Below, in pieces: positions 52,475 through 54,923 of a stretch of DNA of 54,923 nt. Position 1 is the stretch's first letter; the number at the start of each line of letters is the position of its first letter. Source of the DNA: Streptomyces sp. NRRL F-2580 (lineage in GTDB: Bacteria; Actinomycetota; Actinomycetes; Streptomycetales; Streptomycetaceae); the NCBI RefSeq assembly GCF_000720115.1, contig NZ_JOIR01000052.1, positions 1-54,923 on the forward strand, in the 5' to 3' direction. Both the position numbers and the translations under genes were made by a program. The notes under the pieces are model-generated. The model worked only from the letters and a program-made list of their open reading frames with translations. It searched no databases and had not been told where the DNA came from.

Positions 52475-52583
52475 ATGGCCACTGCGCCCGATCGGTCGAC
52501 CGAGGCCTTGACCACAGCCAAGATCGCTCCCTGGGTCGCAGCGGCTAGCAGGATCTGCCTCCACGTGCGGTGGAGGCCTTCAT
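52475..52583 (-). pseudogene. DUF4235 gene with internal deletion
   Basis: ATG 52583 opens only MKASTARGGRSC and stops. In another frame the DNA reads WRQILLAAATQGAILAVVKA and SVDRSGAVAIRR, parallel to WKQILLAAAIQGAIFAVVKA in the intact gene at 6388-6654. The segment encoding residues 4-49 was deleted out of frame. Confidence 0.8.
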
Positions 52584-53002
52584 CGGCGACGTGCGCGGCT
52601 GCGACGCACCAGCACGAGGGCGATGATCACAGCGCCGGCGACCAGGAGCGGAGTGCGGTTGCCCCGTACGGCCGTCGCGGCTTGGCCGGCCTTCTCCCGC
52701 AGCGGGTCCGGGGTCATGTCCGCCGCGTACTGTCCGGCGCGGGTCGCGCCGCCCCACACCTGTGCGGCGGCTTGGACGGTCTTGTCCAGGACCGAGTCGG
52801 GGGTGTTGTCCCGCACCAGCCGGGCCGCTTGTTCCGCCTTCTCGCGGATCTGGTCGGCGATGAGGAAAGTCTTCTCGGCGGTTTGCTGCTTCATGGCGGC
52901 GGTCTTCTCCTTGGTTTGGGCCTTGCTGTCGGCCTTGGCGGCCAGAGCCTCAACGGTCTGGCCGAGCTCGTCGCGAGTGCGCTCGATCTTCTTGCGCAGT
53001 GC
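52580..53002 (-). pseudogene. DUF3618 gene lacking its 5' end
   Basis: From IERTRDELGQTVEALAAKAD through KTVQAAAQVWGGATRAGQYA to VRRSRARRR it parallels the intact DUF3618 gene at 6651-7139. An in-frame TAA at 53003-53005 sits directly before the homology, and no normal start is left; ATG 52894 could still give a 104-residue product without the DUF3618 signature. The 4-base overlap with the DUF4235 start is preserved. Confidence 0.75.
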
Positions 53003-53168
53003 TTACCCCGGCACCGCCTCAACACCCGTCCCGACGAGCAGGAGCTCTGCGCGGGTCGGCGCAGCAGGACGGCGATGAAGACCGCGGCCCCCCGCCTCGG
53101 CGGCCTGGCGTTCGGGTGCAGTCGGCGCCAGGCCGGGATAGCGGCGTGGCAGCGGGTAGGCGTCGTGT

Positions 53169-53750
53169 ATGAACTCACGCACCCTCGACACCTCGCCCGC
53201 GGCCGGGCCGACCGCGGCCCTCGACACTGCCTCGGCATGCTGGCTGAGTACCCTGGACCGGCTCGAGCGGACCACGGTGGCCGATCCGGCCATCCGGGTG
53301 TTGCAGCGGGGAATCCGCTCGCTCCCCTTGGGCGGCATGCGCGATCTGCTGCGCGGCAGGCCTCTGGGCCACCCCGTGCACCCCGTGCTCGTGCAGGTGC
53401 CCATCGGATGTTGGCTGTCGGCCTCGGTACTCGACTTCGTGCCCGGGGCACACCAGGCGGCGACCACCCTGACCGCCGTCGGCCTGGCCGGCGTCGCACC
53501 GGCAGCGGTCGCCGGCTGGGCGGACTGGGCGGACCTGCCGCCCGAGCAGGCCCGGGTCGGCTTGGCCCACGCGGCCTCCAATGTCGCTGCGGTGGCCTGC
53601 TACACCGCGTCCCTGACCGCACGGCTCCGCGGCCGCTCGGCGAAGGGCCGACTGTGGGCCCTGGGCGGGATGGCTGCGGTAGCCGTCAGCGGTGCGCTGG
53701 GCGGCCACGTGGCCTACCGGCAGGCCGTCGGAGCGCACGCCGCAACGTGA
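53169..53750 (+). CDS. DUF2231 domain membrane protein
   Basis: A 193-residue protein. After a soluble N-terminus (LDRLERTTVADPAIRVLQRG) comes the DUF2231 block LGHPVHPVLVQVPIGCWLSA near 76-95 and four membrane helices (LTAVGLAGVAPAAVAGWADW, NVAAVACYTASLTARL, LGGMAAVAVSGALGGHVAY). The His residues in H-P-V-H-P suggest heme or metal binding. Relatives are often beside Rieske proteins; none is seen here. Confidence 0.88.
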   Translation: MNSRTLDTSPAAGPTAALDTASACWLSTLDRLERTTVADPAIRVLQRGIRSLPLGGMRDLLRGRPLGHPVHPVLVQVPIGCWLSASVLDFVPGAHQAATTLTAVGLAGVAPAAVAGWADWADLPPEQARVGLAHAASNVAAVACYTASLTARLRGRSAKGRLWALGGMAAVAVSGALGGHVAYRQAVGAHAAT

Positions 53751-53850
53751 GGGAGCCCCTGCGTCGCGCCCGCTCCATACCCCCTGCTGAGCCCCGATCG
53801 GAGCCGAGTCCGGTAGGCCCCCCCCGAGCCGTCGCCAAGCCGGGCGTTCT

Positions 53851-54273
53851 TCAGGAGGGGGGCGTTGCGGTGTGGTCAGGGTGGTGGGGGGTGCGGCGAA
53901 TCGTTTTGAGGCGGGCTTCCAGGAGATGGCCACGCCCACCGGCCACCTCGTCGACGATGTCACGTTCCACCGCGGCGAACGGCTGGTAGTAGGTGGAGGT
54001 GTAGGCCTCGATGATCTGGAACGTCCAATGCCCCGGGATGACGTTGCGGCCCACGATCTCGCGCTCGACCAGGGCGGCCTGCTCCTCGTAGCCCGCCTCC
54101 CGCAAGAGTCGCACCGCTTCGCCGAGCTCGAAGTCCGCAGTCCCGGTCAGCTGATGGAACCCGTAGAGGTGGCCACGAGCCCGCTCCGTGGTTTCCAGCG
54201 CCTTCGAAAGCGCACCCAGAGCACGCACCGTCTTCTCGTCGACGCCGTCCGGAACCCGGTGTGCCGGATCCAT
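53851..54273 (-). CDS. Conserved hypothetical protein, 140 aa
   Basis: A 140-residue helical protein: LGALSKALETTERARGHLYG, FHQLTGTADFELGEAVRLLR, REIVGRNVIPGHWTFQIIEA and the Tyr-rich YTSTYYQPF near 90. No membrane segment or catalytic motif. Codon bias is strong. I recognise it only as an actinobacterial protein without assigned function. Confidence 0.75.
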   Translation of the reverse strand: MDPAHRVPDGVDEKTVRALGALSKALETTERARGHLYGFHQLTGTADFELGEAVRLLREAGYEEQAALVEREIVGRNVIPGHWTFQIIEAYTSTYYQPFAAVERDIVDEVAGGRGHLLEARLKTIRRTPHHPDHTATPPS

Positions 54274-54415
54274 CGGCTCCGACGGGGCTCCGTCGAAGCG
54301 GCCTCACGAAATACGGACAAGATCTCATGCCCGGCCGCCAGGATAAGAAACACATAAGAATCGAATGCATGTCCTGAATTCGGCCGGGCAGACGGCGCTT
54401 CGGAGGTTGATAACT

Positions 54416-54577
54416 ATGGTTCCCCTGCTTCTCGTTCTTCTGCTGGTCCTGATCCTCTTCGGCGCGGGTTTCGCGGTGAAGATTCTTTGGTGGGTGGCTG
54501 CTGCAGTCCTGATCCTGTGGCTGATCGGTTTCGTCGCCCGACCCAAGGGCGGTAGTGGCCGCTGGTACCGCTGGTAG
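54416..54577 (+). CDS. Very small hydrophobic membrane protein
   Basis: A 53-residue protein with a long hydrophobic hairpin (LLLVLLLVLILFGAGFAVKI, WWVAAAVLILWLIGFV) and the basic tail ARPKGGSGRWYRW. This is the layout of lmo0937/DUF5670-like stress-induced hydrophobic peptides. ATG 54416 follows GGAGG; an upstream in-frame ATG lacks a ribosome site. Confidence 0.8.
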   Translation: MVPLLLVLLLVLILFGAGFAVKILWWVAAAVLILWLIGFVARPKGGSGRWYRW

Positions 54578-54610
54578 CCACACGCCAACAGCGCAGTTCT
54601 GACACTGCAT

Positions 54611-54814
54611 GATCCGGGTGCGTGAAGCCGAAAAGGCGGGGCAGGCGAAGTCCAGGCGGAACGCAGCACGACCGCCGAGCACGACGTACGGAACAAAAGG
54701 AGGATCGGCGGAGATTTCATTCCCCGCCGCCCCCCGCTGACCGAGGAGTTGTTTTCGCGTGACTGAGAACGTGTGGAGTTACCAGCCGACCTCGGGCCAC
54801 CTGGCCGGTACGGA
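54611..54814 (+). repeat. Direct repeat copy 2: leader and start of the PRC-barrel gene
   Basis: Matches 14808-15009 in the same orientation (see there). Here the coding part continues beyond the repeat, so this is the parental-type copy. Confidence 0.9.
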
Positions 54815-54923
54815 TCTGACCGGTTACAAGGTCGAGGCGACCGACGGCAGCATCGGCAAGGTCGACAAGCACTCCGACGAGGTCGGTGACGCCTACCTGG
54901 TCGTGGACACCGGCGTCTGGATC
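54759..54923 (+). CDS. PRC-barrel domain protein, cut by window edge
   Basis: GTG 54759 opens VTENVWSYQPTSGHLAGTDL, then TGYKVEATDGSIGKVDKHSD and VGDAYLVVDTGVWI at the edge. This is the first half of a PRC barrel (the D-G-x-I-G-K-V and Y-L-V-V-D-T blocks). Such stress proteins are common in Streptomyces. GAGGAG lies upstream. It is the only apparently complete member of three copies in the window. Confidence 0.88.
   Translation, partial: MTENVWSYQPTSGHLAGTDLTGYKVEATDGSIGKVDKHSDEVGDAYLVVDTGVWI

Noticed and set aside
1..54923. CRISPR arrays, tRNA and rRNA genes
   Set aside because: I looked for spaced palindromic repeats and for tRNA-like T-loop sequences and saw none that hold up by eye; a covariance-model scan would be needed to exclude tRNAs or small RNAs.

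Overview
High-GC sequence (strong G/C bias at third codon positions, GTG and TTG starts, WhiB-free but SigB/SpoIIE-rich gene content, DUF5133, DUF6479, DUF6286 and DUF4235 families) points to a Streptomyces or close relative. The gene mix of stress proteins, decayed paralogs and mobile-element scraps looks like an accessory part of the chromosome, such as an arm, rather than the conserved core. The organism is inferred from gene families only.

Layout. 1-5.9 kb: edge of a secreted Lys-rich protein gene, a small unknown gene, an AraC regulator facing an SDR, a DJ-1/PfpI protein, an S41 protease remnant and a CPA1-type Na+/H+ antiporter. 5.9-11 kb: small membrane protein, an overlapping holin-like/DUF3618/DUF4235 operon, CorA-type transporter, DUF1622 protein, FUSC-type exporter and a GNAT-like protein. 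11.2-14.6 kb: SigB/SigF-type sigma factor followed by an RsbW-type ATPase, DinB protein, DksA/TraR zinc-finger protein and GlsB-type membrane protein. 14.8-17.1 kb: truncated PRC-barrel gene, Gfo/Idh/MocA pseudogene, and a MarR/quercetinase-like pair around a perfect 14+3+14 palindrome. 17.1-24.3 kb: a large PAS-PAS-GAF-SpoIIE-HATPase phosphatase, an alcohol dehydrogenase remnant, and an S9 peptidase plus an N-acetylglutaminylglutamine-type amidotransferase. 24.5-30.2 kb: truncated PRC-barrel gene, DUF5133, isochorismatase-like hydrolase, truncated GlsB paralog, SDR, M20 peptidase, decayed DNA glycosylase and a basic SAP/Rho-N-like protein. 30.2-34.4 kb: P450 fragment, internally deleted IS481 transposase, MFS/AsnC pair and a frameshifted tyrosine recombinase. 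34.4-43.4 kb: TetR/hydrolase pair, a 54-aa protein, a YbdK-type carboxylate-amine ligase, a frameshifted NACHT NTPase, a lipoprotein, an integrase scrap, an unusual STAS protein and an isoamylase-early-set protein. 43.4-48.3 kb: ISL3 scrap, then an alkaline-shock locus: an ECF sigma factor coupled to two Asp23-like genes, divergent from Asp23-DUF2273-Asp23-DUF6286-AmaP. 48.4-54.9 kb: paralog of the 54-aa protein, TSUP permease, flavodoxin fragment, second SDR, catalase and isochorismatase remnants, DUF6479, decayed DUF4235/DUF3618 genes, DUF2231, two small proteins and a PRC-barrel gene running off the edge.

The main theme is general-stress and envelope-stress proteins kept in several dispersed copies, one copy intact and others truncated (PRC-barrel, GlsB, DUF3618/DUF4235, isochorismatase, FUSC), together with the regulators of partner-switching (sigma, ATPase kinase, PP2C phosphatase, STAS). 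A 0.2 kb direct repeat carrying the PRC-barrel promoter and start brackets about 39.6 kb of the window. The most novel-looking unit is the ECF sigma factor coupled to an Asp23-like protein carrying a Hx3Cx2C anti-sigma-type zinc motif. The most notable single gene is a membrane NACHT NTPase whose frame depends on the length of a C tract.
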